The position numbers and the translations under genes are program-made. The notes below the pieces were generated by a model. That model saw only the letters and a list, made by a program, of their open reading frames with translations, made no database searches and was not told the origin of the DNA. A stretch of DNA of 64,000 nt from Bradyrhizobium diazoefficiens. Its GTDB lineage: Bacteria > Pseudomonadota > Alphaproteobacteria > Rhizobiales > Xanthobacteraceae. Shown in pieces: positions 40,778 to 48,763 of this stretch. Numbering within the stretch: the stretch's first letter is position 1; each line of letters begins with the position of its first letter. The stretch is from NCBI RefSeq assembly GCF_018131015.1, contig NZ_JAFCJJ010000018.1:62001-126000 (forward strand), written 5' to 3'.

Positions 40778-41676
40778 CTCGAAAAGAACGCGCGCAGCGC
40801 CTTGGCGGTCGCGTCCGGGTTCTCCTCGGTGAGGAAGTGGCCGGAATCCACCGGCATGCCCTCCACGTTCGTCGCCCATTGCTTCCAGGTGTCGAGCGGG
40901 GTCGCCGCGGCCTGGGCGATGCCGGCATTGCCCCACAGCGCCAGCATCGGAATCGTGATCTTCTTGCCGGCCGCGAAATCGGCCTTGTCGAGCTCGTAGT
41001 CGAAAGTGGCGCCGGCGCGGTAGTCCTCGCACATCGCATGCACACGGGCGGGATCGCGGAACGGCGCGAGGTAATGCTCCAGCGCCCGCTCGTCGATCGC
41101 ATCCAGCGTCTTCGACCTGGTCTGGCTCGCCATCTTGAAGCGCAGGAAGAACTCGCCCTGGCCCGAAATCAGCGTCTCCGGCAAAGGCGCGGGCTGCGCC
41201 AGAAAAGTCCAGTGCCAGATCTTCAGCGCATAGGCGCGGTTCATCCGCTCCCAGTAATCATAGGTCGGCAGGATATCGAGCACGGCGAGTTTCGACAGCC
41301 GGCCGGGATGGTCGAGCGCGAGGCGATAGGCGACGCGGCCGCCGCGGTCATGGCCGGCGAGCGCGAAGTGCACATGGCCAAGGCTCTCCATCGCCTCCAC
41401 CATGGCCTTGGCCATTGCGCGCTTGCTGTAGGGGATGTGCAGCGCATCGCTCTTCGGCATGTCGGACCAGCCATAGCCCGGCAGGTCGGCGATGATCAGC
41501 GTGAAGGCGTCGGCAAGCTCAGGCGCCACGCGGTGCCACATCACATGGGTCTCGGAGAAGCCGTGCAGCAGCAGCAGCGGCGGGCCCTTGCCGCCGACGC
41601 GGGCGAAGACGCGGCCGAAGGCGGTGTTGATCCATTCGGAGACGAAGCCGGGGTAGAGGTCGGCGAGATCGGACAT
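40774..41676 (-). CDS. Fluoroacetate dehalogenase-like alpha/beta hydrolase
   Basis: 300 residues, the size of the characterised Rhodopseudomonas palustris enzyme RPA1163. Catalytic and pocket residues fall at the same positions: nucleophile Asp110 with Arg111 and Arg114 (AGHDRGGRVAYR), Asp134 (AVLDILPTYD), fluoride-pocket His155/Trp156 (KIWHWTF) and Tyr219 (CEDYRAGA), and catalytic His280 (DSGHFL). It should hydrolyse haloacetates through an aspartyl-ester intermediate, releasing halide and glycolate, in the cytoplasm. Active-site identity suggests even C-F cleavage, though that is inferred from residues. The ATG at 41674-41676 begins MSDLADLYPGFVSEWINTAF. It is a single gene, upstream of purD's 3' end on the same strand. 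Confidence 0.88.
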   Translation of the reverse strand: MSDLADLYPGFVSEWINTAFGRVFARVGGKGPPLLLLHGFSETHVMWHRVAPELADAFTLIIADLPGYGWSDMPKSDALHIPYSKRAMAKAMVEAMESLGHVHFALAGHDRGGRVAYRLALDHPGRLSKLAVLDILPTYDYWERMNRAYALKIWHWTFLAQPAPLPETLISGQGEFFLRFKMASQTRSKTLDAIDERALEHYLAPFRDPARVHAMCEDYRAGATFDYELDKADFAAGKKITIPMLALWGNAGIAQAAATPLDTWKQWATNVEGMPVDSGHFLTEENPDATAKALRAFFSS

Positions 41677-41809
41677 GAGTTCCACCTGCTCCGGACAAAA
41701 ATTGTCGAAAACAACCCCATGCACCGATGCTAAGTTCAAGCCCCGCCTGCATTTTTCCGGAGTGCCGACGGGCGCGGCCATGATCGCGCAGCCGGCGGAA
41801 AAAAGCCTT

Positions 41810-43093
41810 TTAGCTCCGTGCCTTCTCCGCTTCCACCGCCTGCCAGCCGATGTCGCGGCGGCAAAAGCCTTCCGGCCACTTGATGCGGTCGATGGCCTGG
41901 TAGGCGCGCGCCTGCGCCTCCGTCACGGTCGCGCCCAGCGCGCAGACATTGAGCACGCGGCCGCCATTGGCGAGGATCGCGCCGTCCTTTGCCACAGTAC
42001 CGGCGTGGAAGATCTCGACCGTGTCGACCGTGGCGGCCTGCTCCAGCCCCTCGATGCGCGAGCCCTTCTGGTAGTCGCCGGGATAGCCGTTCGCCGCCAT
42101 CACCACGGTGATCGCGGATTGCGGATACCAGCGCAGGTCGAAATTCTTCAATTGCCCGTCGCAGGAGGCGAGCAGCGCCGGCACGAGGTCCGACATCATG
42201 CGCAGCATCAGGACCTGGCACTCGGGATCGCCGAAGCGGACGTTGAACTCGAACAGCTTTGGGCCCTGCGTCGTCAGCATGATGCCGGCATAGAGCACGC
42301 CGCGGAACGGGGTGCCGCGCCGCTTCATGCCGGCGACCGTCGGCAGGATGATCTTTGCCATGATCGCGTCGTGGACCTGAGGCGTCACCAGCGGCGTCGG
42401 CGAATAGGCGCCCATGCCGCCGGTGTTCGGGCCGACGTCGTGGTCGAACACGCGCTTGTGGTCTTGGGCAGAGGCCAGCGGAATCGCGGTCTCGCCGTCG
42501 CACAGCGCGAAGAAGGAGATCTCGCGGCCGGGCAGAAACTCCTCGATCACGACCTCGGCGCCGGCCTCGCCGAAGGCGCCCTCGAACATCATTTCGATGG
42601 CGTCCTCGGCCTCGCGCACGGTTTTTGCGACGACGACGCCCTTGCCGGCGGCAAGGCCATCGGCCTTGACCACGATCGGCGCGCCCTGGGTCTGCACATA
42701 GCCGCGCGCATCGCGCGCATTGGTGAAGCGCTTGTACGCGCCGGTCGGAATGCCGAATTCGGTGCACAGCGCTTTGGTAAAGCCCTTCGAGCTTTCGAGC
42801 TGCGCGGCCGCCTTGCTCGGCCCGAACGCCTTGATGCCGGCGCTCGTGAGGTCATCGACGATGCCGGCCGCGAGCGGCGTCTCCGGCCCGACCACCACGA
42901 GCTCGACCGCGTTCGCCTTGCAGAACTCGATCACGGCGGCATGGTCGGCGACATCAAGCGCCACGCATTCCGCCTCGCGGGCGATGCCGGCATTGCCGGG
43001 CGCGCACCAGAATTTGGTCACCAGGGGGGAGGCTGCGATCTTCCACGCGAGGGCGTGTTCGCGGCCGCCGGAACCGAGCAGGAGGATATGCAT
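41810..43093 (-). CDS. purD: Phosphoribosylamine--glycine ligase (GAR synthetase)
   Basis: 427 residues, the normal PurD length. N-terminal MHILLLGSGGREHALAWKIA, then GPETPLAAGIVDDL, the ATP-grasp region APIVVKADGLAAGKGVVVAKT, and metal/ATP ligands in FRGVLYAGIMLT, FEFNVRFGDPECQVL. The second-step purine synthesis enzyme joins glycine to phosphoribosylamine. The ATG at 43091-43093 fits the family start; an in-frame start at 43195 is rejected. About 130 bases separate its end from the dehalogenase gene downstream. The upstream 460 bases hold no gene. Confidence 0.96.
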   Translation of the reverse strand: MHILLLGSGGREHALAWKIAASPLVTKFWCAPGNAGIAREAECVALDVADHAAVIEFCKANAVELVVVGPETPLAAGIVDDLTSAGIKAFGPSKAAAQLESSKGFTKALCTEFGIPTGAYKRFTNARDARGYVQTQGAPIVVKADGLAAGKGVVVAKTVREAEDAIEMMFEGAFGEAGAEVVIEEFLPGREISFFALCDGETAIPLASAQDHKRVFDHDVGPNTGGMGAYSPTPLVTPQVHDAIMAKIILPTVAGMKRRGTPFRGVLYAGIMLTTQGPKLFEFNVRFGDPECQVLMLRMMSDLVPALLASCDGQLKNFDLRWYPQSAITVVMAANGYPGDYQKGSRIEGLEQAATVDTVEIFHAGTVAKDGAILANGGRVLNVCALGATVTEAQARAYQAIDRIKWPEGFCRRDIGWQAVEAEKARS

Positions 43094-43553
43094 CGAAGGC
43101 TCGAAATGAGGGGTTTTGCTGGGGCCGGAGGTCGCACGAATTGCGGCGAGTCTCAAGGGGGATGGTCCCGAACTCCCCGGCATTCCGGGGCGCATCTCGG
43201 TTCTATCTCAGAAATGGCGACTGAGTGGCTGGACGTGGTCAGTCCTGATGCGAGCCCACACGATGCCAGGAACCTTGTCGCAGTTCGTGAAGCCAGTGGC
43301 CGACCGGACAGAAAGCTGATCCTTAGGGATGACCCGGCTGGATCACTCAACCACGTGCTCTTTTGGGAGAACACGAAGACGAGATACCGGCGGCCGATGC
43401 GGAAAATATTGCCGCTTCGACAATAGCGAACAGGGGCACGTTGGTCTCTGCCTGGCACCAATGACCCCCGTCTGGCTCAAACTTGCCCGCAGGCGCACAT
43501 CTGGCGTAATGTGAAGTTCGCAACCGCGACGAGGGCGAACAGCGGGGCGGCGC
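43094..43553. other. Gene-free region upstream of purD and of the M48-like gene
   Basis: About 460 bases with no credible reading frame on either strand. Near 43165-43195 is the motif CCCGAACTCCCCGGCATTCC followed by GGGGCGC, which recurs in similar form near 47688, a second dispersed repeat type (family F). From about 43340 on the base composition is visibly less GC-rich and it holds the probable promoter of the 43554 gene, but no clear -35/-10 pair was found. Reverse frames here look like shadows. Confidence 0.4.
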
Positions 43554-45092
43554 ATGATCAAGCAATGGGCCCGCGAGATCGCGTTGTTTCTGATCGATCC
43601 GCATTGGTTCGAACAGAAGACACTTGTTTTTGTTCTGCTCTACTTTTCCCTGCACACATATTCGATCTTCTATTGGGCGGCGAATGCTGTGTTGTTGTCC
43701 TGTCTTGTCGGCGTTCTCGGCTCACTTTCTGTCAGCTTCATAGGTTATATGCGCGGAGCGAACGCCCACCTGGAATTCATTCGACTGGTAACGCGCACAA
43801 CCTCGCGCTTCCGGCAAATTCAGGTCATCAATGAGGAAGAACTGAACTCGAAGTTTCCGACCGGCTTTCGCGATTCACTTCCGGAGATGTTGCGGCCAAA
43901 GTCACCCCTATTCCGCGTCATCCATGATCGGGCCAGAGGAGAGGATGCCTTCACGGTTCAAAGCTTTCCGTGCGTTTGGGAGACATCCTATGTCGTCATA
44001 AACAGGAACAGGCGCGTTGAAGATCTCACTCCGGGTCAGCGATTTCCCGTCTATCACGAATTCAGCCACATCACCCGTGACGGCGTTCGCATTCTGCTTT
44101 GGCGCGATGTGCACTTGATGAGTTGCGTTGCGACCGTCCTGATGAGCTTCGTCGCGTTCGGCGGGAATGCCCTGAGCGCTGGCTTGAGCGCGGTTTTTGT
44201 CTTAAGCGGGCTTTGGATTTGGACGGACAAAAGACGACAACATGTCGAGGCCGAAACCTTTGCCGACAAATACGAGCTGTGGGGGTTGGAAGAGGACAGC
44301 CGGGACGACGCGTTGAAGGTCGCGAAGGACCAGATCGAGCACCATTCCCGCATGATCGCTTCGGACGGCGGCAATGACGGCCTCACGGCGCGGCATCTCC
44401 TCGAGAATATGAACAAAGAATTGAAGGCCTTGTCGGTTCGACAAACCATAACTCAGCGGCTCGACGCATGGAGCGGTAGTTTCTATGCCTCCCGGTGGTA
44501 TGTTTATGCAGCTTGCATCATCTACGCCCTCGGTATGGTGGCCGGCGTCCCGTACGACTCCATTTCCATGGGATGGGTGTATAGTGCACTTGCCCTGCTG
44601 ATCGTCACGGTTGCCTACCTTCTCGTCGGTGCATTGCTTGAAGAGCGGAAATACAGACGATGGATTGATTTGTGGCTGGAGCTTGGTGCCATGATTGATG
44701 ACGGAAAAATGCTGGACGTTGTGCGCGAAGTAGCTCCCGTGGCAGCAAATGCCGTGGAGGAGGATATTCCGCGCATCATCGCTGCCGCCCATAGCCTTGA
44801 CCGCTCATTTGCTGAGAAGCTGCAGCCGCCCAAATTGACCGACCAGCCGCATTTTCCCTTCCACCAGTACGCCCAAGAGGTGTTCGTGGTGGCCACCGTG
44901 GTCATTTCGACCTATGAGGGCGCGGCGAAGTGGAGCGACTTTGCCGATTTCATTCTTGACCATGACCGGAAGCTGGAGGTCGCCAACAAGGCAGTCGACA
45001 GGTTGAAAGGTCTGGGCCTAAACCGCACCGCGGCTAGCCTGGAGTCCATTGTGGATAAAGTGCTCGACTATCTGACTCGCCCGAAGACATAA
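43554..45092 (+). CDS. Membrane protein with M48-like zinc metallopeptidase motifs
   Basis: 512 residues, unrecognised as a named family. Two membrane spans (about 24-65) precede HEFSH at 168-172, a gluzincin HExxH. Two further spans (about 186-222) follow, then ETFAD at 234-238, matching the ExxxD third-ligand motif of M48 peptidases. Two spans (about 316-360) and a soluble helical region complete it. HExxH, an intervening hairpin of spans and ExxxD is the layout of HtpX/Ste24. The sequence otherwise lacks HtpX similarity that I can recognise. Codon use looks less GC-rich than its neighbours, suggesting transfer. It could be an envelope peptidase; without the motifs it would be hypothetical. 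Confidence 0.65.
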   Translation: MIKQWAREIALFLIDPHWFEQKTLVFVLLYFSLHTYSIFYWAANAVLLSCLVGVLGSLSVSFIGYMRGANAHLEFIRLVTRTTSRFRQIQVINEEELNSKFPTGFRDSLPEMLRPKSPLFRVIHDRARGEDAFTVQSFPCVWETSYVVINRNRRVEDLTPGQRFPVYHEFSHITRDGVRILLWRDVHLMSCVATVLMSFVAFGGNALSAGLSAVFVLSGLWIWTDKRRQHVEAETFADKYELWGLEEDSRDDALKVAKDQIEHHSRMIASDGGNDGLTARHLLENMNKELKALSVRQTITQRLDAWSGSFYASRWYVYAACIIYALGMVAGVPYDSISMGWVYSALALLIVTVAYLLVGALLEERKYRRWIDLWLELGAMIDDGKMLDVVREVAPVAANAVEEDIPRIIAAAHSLDRSFAEKLQPPKLTDQPHFPFHQYAQEVFVVATVVISTYEGAAKWSDFADFILDHDRKLEVANKAVDRLKGLGLNRTAASLESIVDKVLDYLTRPKT

Positions 45093-45193
45093 CCACTGCT
45101 GCCCAATGTGTCCGCAGCCCCTCTCGGATTCCTGCAGATCTTGCTCGAACGCCGGGGTCATCGCTTCGCGATGTCCCGGAATGACGACCGCAG

Positions 45194-45304
45194 CTACCCC
45201 TGCTTCCCCGCAATAATCTCCTGCAACGTCGCGACGTGCCGGGCGAAGGCACCGCGGCCAGCGGCGGTGGGAGTTTCGACGGCGACGAGCACCGGGCGCT
45301 TCAT
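45194..45304 (-). pseudogene. Remnant C-terminus of a winged-helix regulator
   Basis: This minus-strand piece encodes about 36 residues ending GRGAFARHVATLQEIIAGKQ then G and a stop. The last 21 residues are identical to the C-terminus of the complete regulator at 47905-48204 (same order, same stop position), and a few more upstream residues align loosely. Nothing upstream continues the regulator; instead the TPR-regulator gene abuts it with a 4-base overlap at 45301-45304. It is most simply the leftover of a second copy of that regulator, cut off by rearrangement. Expression as a fragment is unlikely to be functional. Confidence 0.7.
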
Positions 45305-46866
45305 TCCGGCAACCCGGCCTTGCGAAGCGCGGCGTGATACCTCGCCCAACCGGAGTTGTTTCCCTCGATCGCACGGCCAATGACCAGCAGGGTCATCCTG
45401 GGCACGAAACGAAGGCCCCGCATGACCTGTTCTCTCGCTCTTTCGATTTGGCCGAGTTCGGCGAGAGCTGCGGCCTTGTAGAAATGGTTGTCGGCAGAAC
45501 CGGGATTGATGCCGATACCTTTTTCGGCAGACGCGACGGCGCCTTGAAAGTCTCCCGCGACAAACCTGCATAGCGCCTGACCCGCGAGGAAGAGGTGGGT
45601 CATCGGGTCGCGCGGGCTCAAGCGGAGGGCGGTCTCGACATGGGCCAACCCATCGAGCGGCCGGTCGAGGCTCGCATAGCTGATTGCGAGCAGGCCATGC
45701 GCCATCGCCAGATTTGGGTTGAACTCGATGGCGCGTTCGAGCATGCCGACGCTCGCGCGATGCCGGGCCATGAAGTGCGAAGCCCCACCCGCCAGGAAAA
45801 GCGCCGTTGGATCGTCGCCCTGCAGGCCGACCGTGCGATTGATGTCGCTAGATGCCTGCTTGGCATCGGCGTACCAATCCCGGCCCCATTGCGTGTAGGC
45901 TCTGTAACCCAGGGCGAATGCCCTGAGCCCATGCGGCAATCCGAACTCGGGAGCAATCTCGATAGCTCGACTCGCAAGGTCGGCGGCGGCATCCAGATTT
46001 TCCTTGGTCAGGCTCGTGAGGGCCATCATGCCACGTACGGCAAGACCCCAGGCGTCCACGCTGCCCGGCGACTGGCGCCGGTACGCGTGCGCTTCGGCGG
46101 CCAGGAGTTGCGGATGCAGCGCCCCCACGATCCCGCTCGTGACATCGTCCTGAACGACGAACAAGTCGGTCAGCTCCCTGTCGAAGTGAGCACCCCAGAC
46201 CCTGATCGCCGTCGCTGCCTCGATCAGCTGGGCGGTCACGCGAATCTTGTTTCCCGCCGTGCGGACGCTTCCCTCGAGAACATAGCGGACCCCGAGTTCT
46301 CGCCCGACCTTCCCCATATCGGCTGACGCCGTCTTGTAGGAGAGCATCGATCCTCTGGCGATGACGACAAAGTCGCGGGTCTGCGACAACAGCGTGGTGA
46401 TGTCCTCCGTCATGCCGTCCGCAAAGTATTCCCGCTCCGGGTCTCCGCCGAGATTTTTGAACGGCAACACTGCGATCGATGGCCTGTCGGGCAGCGAGTT
46501 CGCCGCCTCGGGCCGCTGGATGGCCGGCTCCGCGCTGAATGCTCCCTTCAGAGCGTCGACTTCCTTCACGGATCCGACGAAGCGAAATCCCTTGCGCGGC
46601 AGCGTTTTGACAAGGCGCTGCCCGTCGCCGGAATCTCCGATCGCTCTTCGGGCAACATTGAGGCGGGTCGTCAGTGCTGCATCCGTGACGCTCCGCCCGT
46701 TCCAGATGGCCTTGATGAGATCATCCTTGCTGACGACCCGGTCCCTGTTCCGGATGAGGTAGTCCAGCAGGTCGAAAACCTGCGGCGCAACGGGGACGAT
46801 CTTCCGATCGCAGCGCAGTTCGCGCCGCTCGGTATCAAGCTCGCAGTCTGCAAACAGGTACCGCAA
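45301..46866 (-). CDS. Winged-helix transcriptional regulator with TolB-like and TPR domains
   Basis: 521 residues. CadC/OmpR-type winged helix (MRYLFADCELDTERRELR, ARRAIGDSGDGQRLVKT), TolB/FlgO-like segment (RPSIAVLPFKNLGGDPEREY ... VQDDVTSGIVGALHPQL) and TPRs. It parallels the gene at 17985 through the full length, so both are paralogues. The start ATG at 46864-46866 is natural. The divergent neighbour is an FMN-type gene; the 136-base region between them contains TTAGC / GCTAA arms (46929-46958) and a minus-strand TTGACA at 46960-46965. The signal it reads and its target genes are unknown. Less GC-rich than core genes nearby. Confidence 0.78.
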   Translation of the reverse strand: MRYLFADCELDTERRELRCDRKIVPVAPQVFDLLDYLIRNRDRVVSKDDLIKAIWNGRSVTDAALTTRLNVARRAIGDSGDGQRLVKTLPRKGFRFVGSVKEVDALKGAFSAEPAIQRPEAANSLPDRPSIAVLPFKNLGGDPEREYFADGMTEDITTLLSQTRDFVVIARGSMLSYKTASADMGKVGRELGVRYVLEGSVRTAGNKIRVTAQLIEAATAIRVWGAHFDRELTDLFVVQDDVTSGIVGALHPQLLAAEAHAYRRQSPGSVDAWGLAVRGMMALTSLTKENLDAAADLASRAIEIAPEFGLPHGLRAFALGYRAYTQWGRDWYADAKQASSDINRTVGLQGDDPTALFLAGGASHFMARHRASVGMLERAIEFNPNLAMAHGLLAISYASLDRPLDGLAHVETALRLSPRDPMTHLFLAGQALCRFVAGDFQGAVASAEKGIGINPGSADNHFYKAAALAELGQIERAREQVMRGLRFVPRMTLLVIGRAIEGNNSGWARYHAALRKAGLPE

Positions 46867-47002
46867 GCGAACCGTCCTCCCGCGACGCGCCAGGCCCGGT
46901 GCCTCGCTCTGCCCGGCCGCCGCGAAGATTAGCCTTTGGTGAGGAAAACGTCAGCTAAATGTCAAGCAGGAACGCCGAAGGCCGGGCACTCTTCCGGCAC
47001 GG

Positions 47003-47659
47003 ATGAAATCATCCCAACCGACGGGAAATCGCATGTACCAGCCCAGTATGCCGGTTACGAGTGCCGCGGAGGTCCGGGGCATTCTCGGAATTCCGTTTCC
47101 GAACCAGGTCAAGAAGATCATCGATCACATCGACCCGCACTGCAGCGCCTGGATAGCGCGAACGCCCTTCATCGTCATCTCCAGCATCAGCGCCGGCGGT
47201 GCGATGGACGTCTCGCCCAAAGGCGACCCGCCGGGCTTCGTCAGGGTTCTCGACAGGCACACGATTGCGATACCCGACCGAAGCGGGAATCATCGCGGCG
47301 ATACGTTCTTCAACATCCTCGAAAATCCGAGCGTCGGCATCCTGTTCATCGTACCGAACCGCCGCGAAGTCGTCCGCGTGAACGGAAGCGCGGCGCTCGC
47401 ACGCGACCCCGACCTGCTCAACGACATGGCGGTCAATGGGAAGACACCCGAGATCGCCATGATCGTGCGCGTCCATGAAGCGTTCTTCCATTGTGGAAAG
47501 GCCATCATCAGATCGGGCCTCTGGGAGCCTGAGCGCTGGAGCTCGATCGAGGGGCTGCCGACATACGCACAAGCGCTCAGGGATCACGCCGGCTCCGCCG
47601 ACACCGTCGAGACGATCCAGCGCCGGATCGATCAGAACGAAGCGGAGCACCTTTACTAG
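47003..47659 (+). CDS. Pyridoxamine 5'-phosphate oxidase-family FMN protein (MSMEG_1061 type)
   Basis: 218 residues. The split-barrel flavin-binding fold is recognisable: DPHCSAWIARTPFIVISSIS, GGAMDVSPKGDPPGFVRVLD, NRRGDTFFNILENPSVGIL-like stretch and IVPNRREVVRVNGSAALA. The MSMEG_1061 group has this exact DVSPKGDPPGFV signature. It binds FMN or F420 and may reduce small molecules. The chosen start is the ATG at 47003; the ATG at 47033 (MYQPSMPV) would give a more typical N-terminus. It is divergent from the TPR regulator and may be its target. No same-strand partner follows. Confidence 0.75.
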   Translation: MKSSQPTGNRMYQPSMPVTSAAEVRGILGIPFPNQVKKIIDHIDPHCSAWIARTPFIVISSISAGGAMDVSPKGDPPGFVRVLDRHTIAIPDRSGNHRGDTFFNILENPSVGILFIVPNRREVVRVNGSAALARDPDLLNDMAVNGKTPEIAMIVRVHEAFFHCGKAIIRSGLWEPERWSSIEGLPTYAQALRDHAGSADTVETIQRRIDQNEAEHLY

Positions 47660-47673
47660 TACCGGATCCGCTC

Positions 47674-47882
47674 GAGGGGGTGTTGACCCGAACTCCCCCG
47701 TCATTCGGGGGCGCGCTCGCTTTCTTCCTCCTTCGCCCTTGCGGGAGAAGGTGGCGCGAAGCGCCGGATGAGGGGTTGCATCCGCAGACTCAAATGCGAG
47801 TAGGACTCGCCGAGAGAACCCCTCACCCGAGTGAGTCTGCGTCTACCGTCCTCGCTGCCCTCTCCCGCAAGGGGCGAGGGCA
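47674..47882. repeat. Mixed repeat block: family F motif and family A copy 4
   Basis: First a family F motif CCCGAACTCCCCCGTCATTC followed by GGGGGCGC, similar to 43165. Then a family A-like mosaic with CTTCCTCCTTCGCCCTTGCG, the module GGATGAGGGG ... CCCCTCACCC, an inner inverted ATCCGCAGACTC / GAGTCTGCGT and CCCTCTCCCGC ... GCGAGGGC. It sits between the FMN-protein gene and the end of the regulator operon. Boundaries are approximate. Confidence 0.65.
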
Positions 47883-47904
47883 CAATGATCGGCATCGCGG
47901 ACGA

Positions 47905-48204
47905 TCAGCCCTGCTTCCCCGCGATGATCTCCTGCAGCGTCGCCACATGGCGGGCAAACGCGCCGCGGCCGGTTGCGGTGGCCGTCACCGTGGTCTGCGG
48001 CTTCTTGCCCACGAAAGCCTTGTCCACCGCGACGTATCCGGCCTTGGCCAGGGTCTCGATATGCGCGCCGAGATTGCCGTCGGTGGCGCCGGTCAGTTTC
48101 TTCAGCCGCGCAAATTCGAGGCCCGTGGCCGCCGGCAGCGCGTTCAGGGCCGCCATGATCTTCAGCCGCAATGGCTGGTGGATGATGTCGTCGAGCTCGG
48201 CCAT
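47905..48204 (-). CDS. Small winged-helix transcriptional regulator
   Basis: 99 residues, winged helix of the MarR/ArsR-like kind in which a transcriptional regulator is encoded with a membrane protein. Core: HQPLRLKIMAALNALPAATG, LEFARLKKLTGATDGNLGAH, IETLAKAGYVAVDKAFVGKK. The dimer helix is GRGAFARHVATLQEIIAGKQ. It overlaps nothing but lies 4 bases beyond the upstream membrane-protein gene in the same operon. It is the best candidate to bind the operator at 49802-49826. A remnant of another copy is at 45194. Confidence 0.8.
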   Translation of the reverse strand: MAELDDIIHQPLRLKIMAALNALPAATGLEFARLKKLTGATDGNLGAHIETLAKAGYVAVDKAFVGKKPQTTVTATATGRGAFARHVATLQEIIAGKQG

Positions 48205-48208
48205 GGCG

Positions 48209-48763
48209 CTAGCTCCGCCGCATCCAGAGGCCGCCGACGATCAGGCCACCGCCGTTGACGACGGCCATCCACGGCAGGAAGGCGTCGCCGGTGACGAAGA
48301 AATAACCGATCAGCGTCAGCGCGGTGATCCCAAGCGCTATCACGACGAAGGCATGGCCGAACCACAGCCCTGCCAGCGCATAGAACAGCATGAAATAGAT
48401 GGTCCAGAACGTCCCCTGCTGGCGTGGCGTGAAATGGCCGAGGACATGCGCGCACAGGAAGCCGAAAGCGACGAACATCAGGAAGGCGAGCAGCACCCGC
48501 ATGTCGAAGCTGCGAACGCCCGTCGCGGCCTGGTTCGCGGCGCTGATTGCGAACGAGCCGGCGATGCCAAGGACGTAGACCGCGAGCCAGTAGGTATAGG
48601 CCCCCTTGGGCCAGAGCCAGGTCGCGATGTTGGCGACGAACACCAATACGCCCCACATGATCATCATCTGGCTGGCGAGATCGTAGATGCGCGATTGCCG
48701 CACACGCTGGACGATGTCGTCGATATCGGCCAGCGCCGCGGAGGCCTCCTTGCTGTCGATCAT
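48209..48763 (-). CDS. Multi-span membrane protein of unknown function
   Basis: 184 residues with about six hydrophobic segments (ASQMMIMWGVLVFVANIATW, AYTYWLAVYVLGIAGSFAIS, MRVLLAFLMFVAFGFLC, FWTIYFMLFYALAGLW, FVVIALGITALTLIGYFFV, LPWMAVVNGGGLIVGGLW). A short soluble lead (MIDSKEASAALADIDDIVQRVRQ) is an amphipathic helix. It is of the type encoded next to small winged-helix regulators in proteobacteria, without established function. The stop of the hydrolase gene overlaps its start by 4 bases, so translation is coupled. The regulator follows directly. Confidence 0.75.
   Translation of the reverse strand: MIDSKEASAALADIDDIVQRVRQSRIYDLASQMMIMWGVLVFVANIATWLWPKGAYTYWLAVYVLGIAGSFAISAANQAATGVRSFDMRVLLAFLMFVAFGFLCAHVLGHFTPRQQGTFWTIYFMLFYALAGLWFGHAFVVIALGITALTLIGYFFVTGDAFLPWMAVVNGGGLIVGGLWMRRS

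Noticed and set aside
43343..43655. Short minus-strand reading frames upstream of the M48-like gene
   Set aside because: Their translations have many Arg/Cys/Pro residues, no start signal and no family likeness; two overlapping frames cannot both be real.
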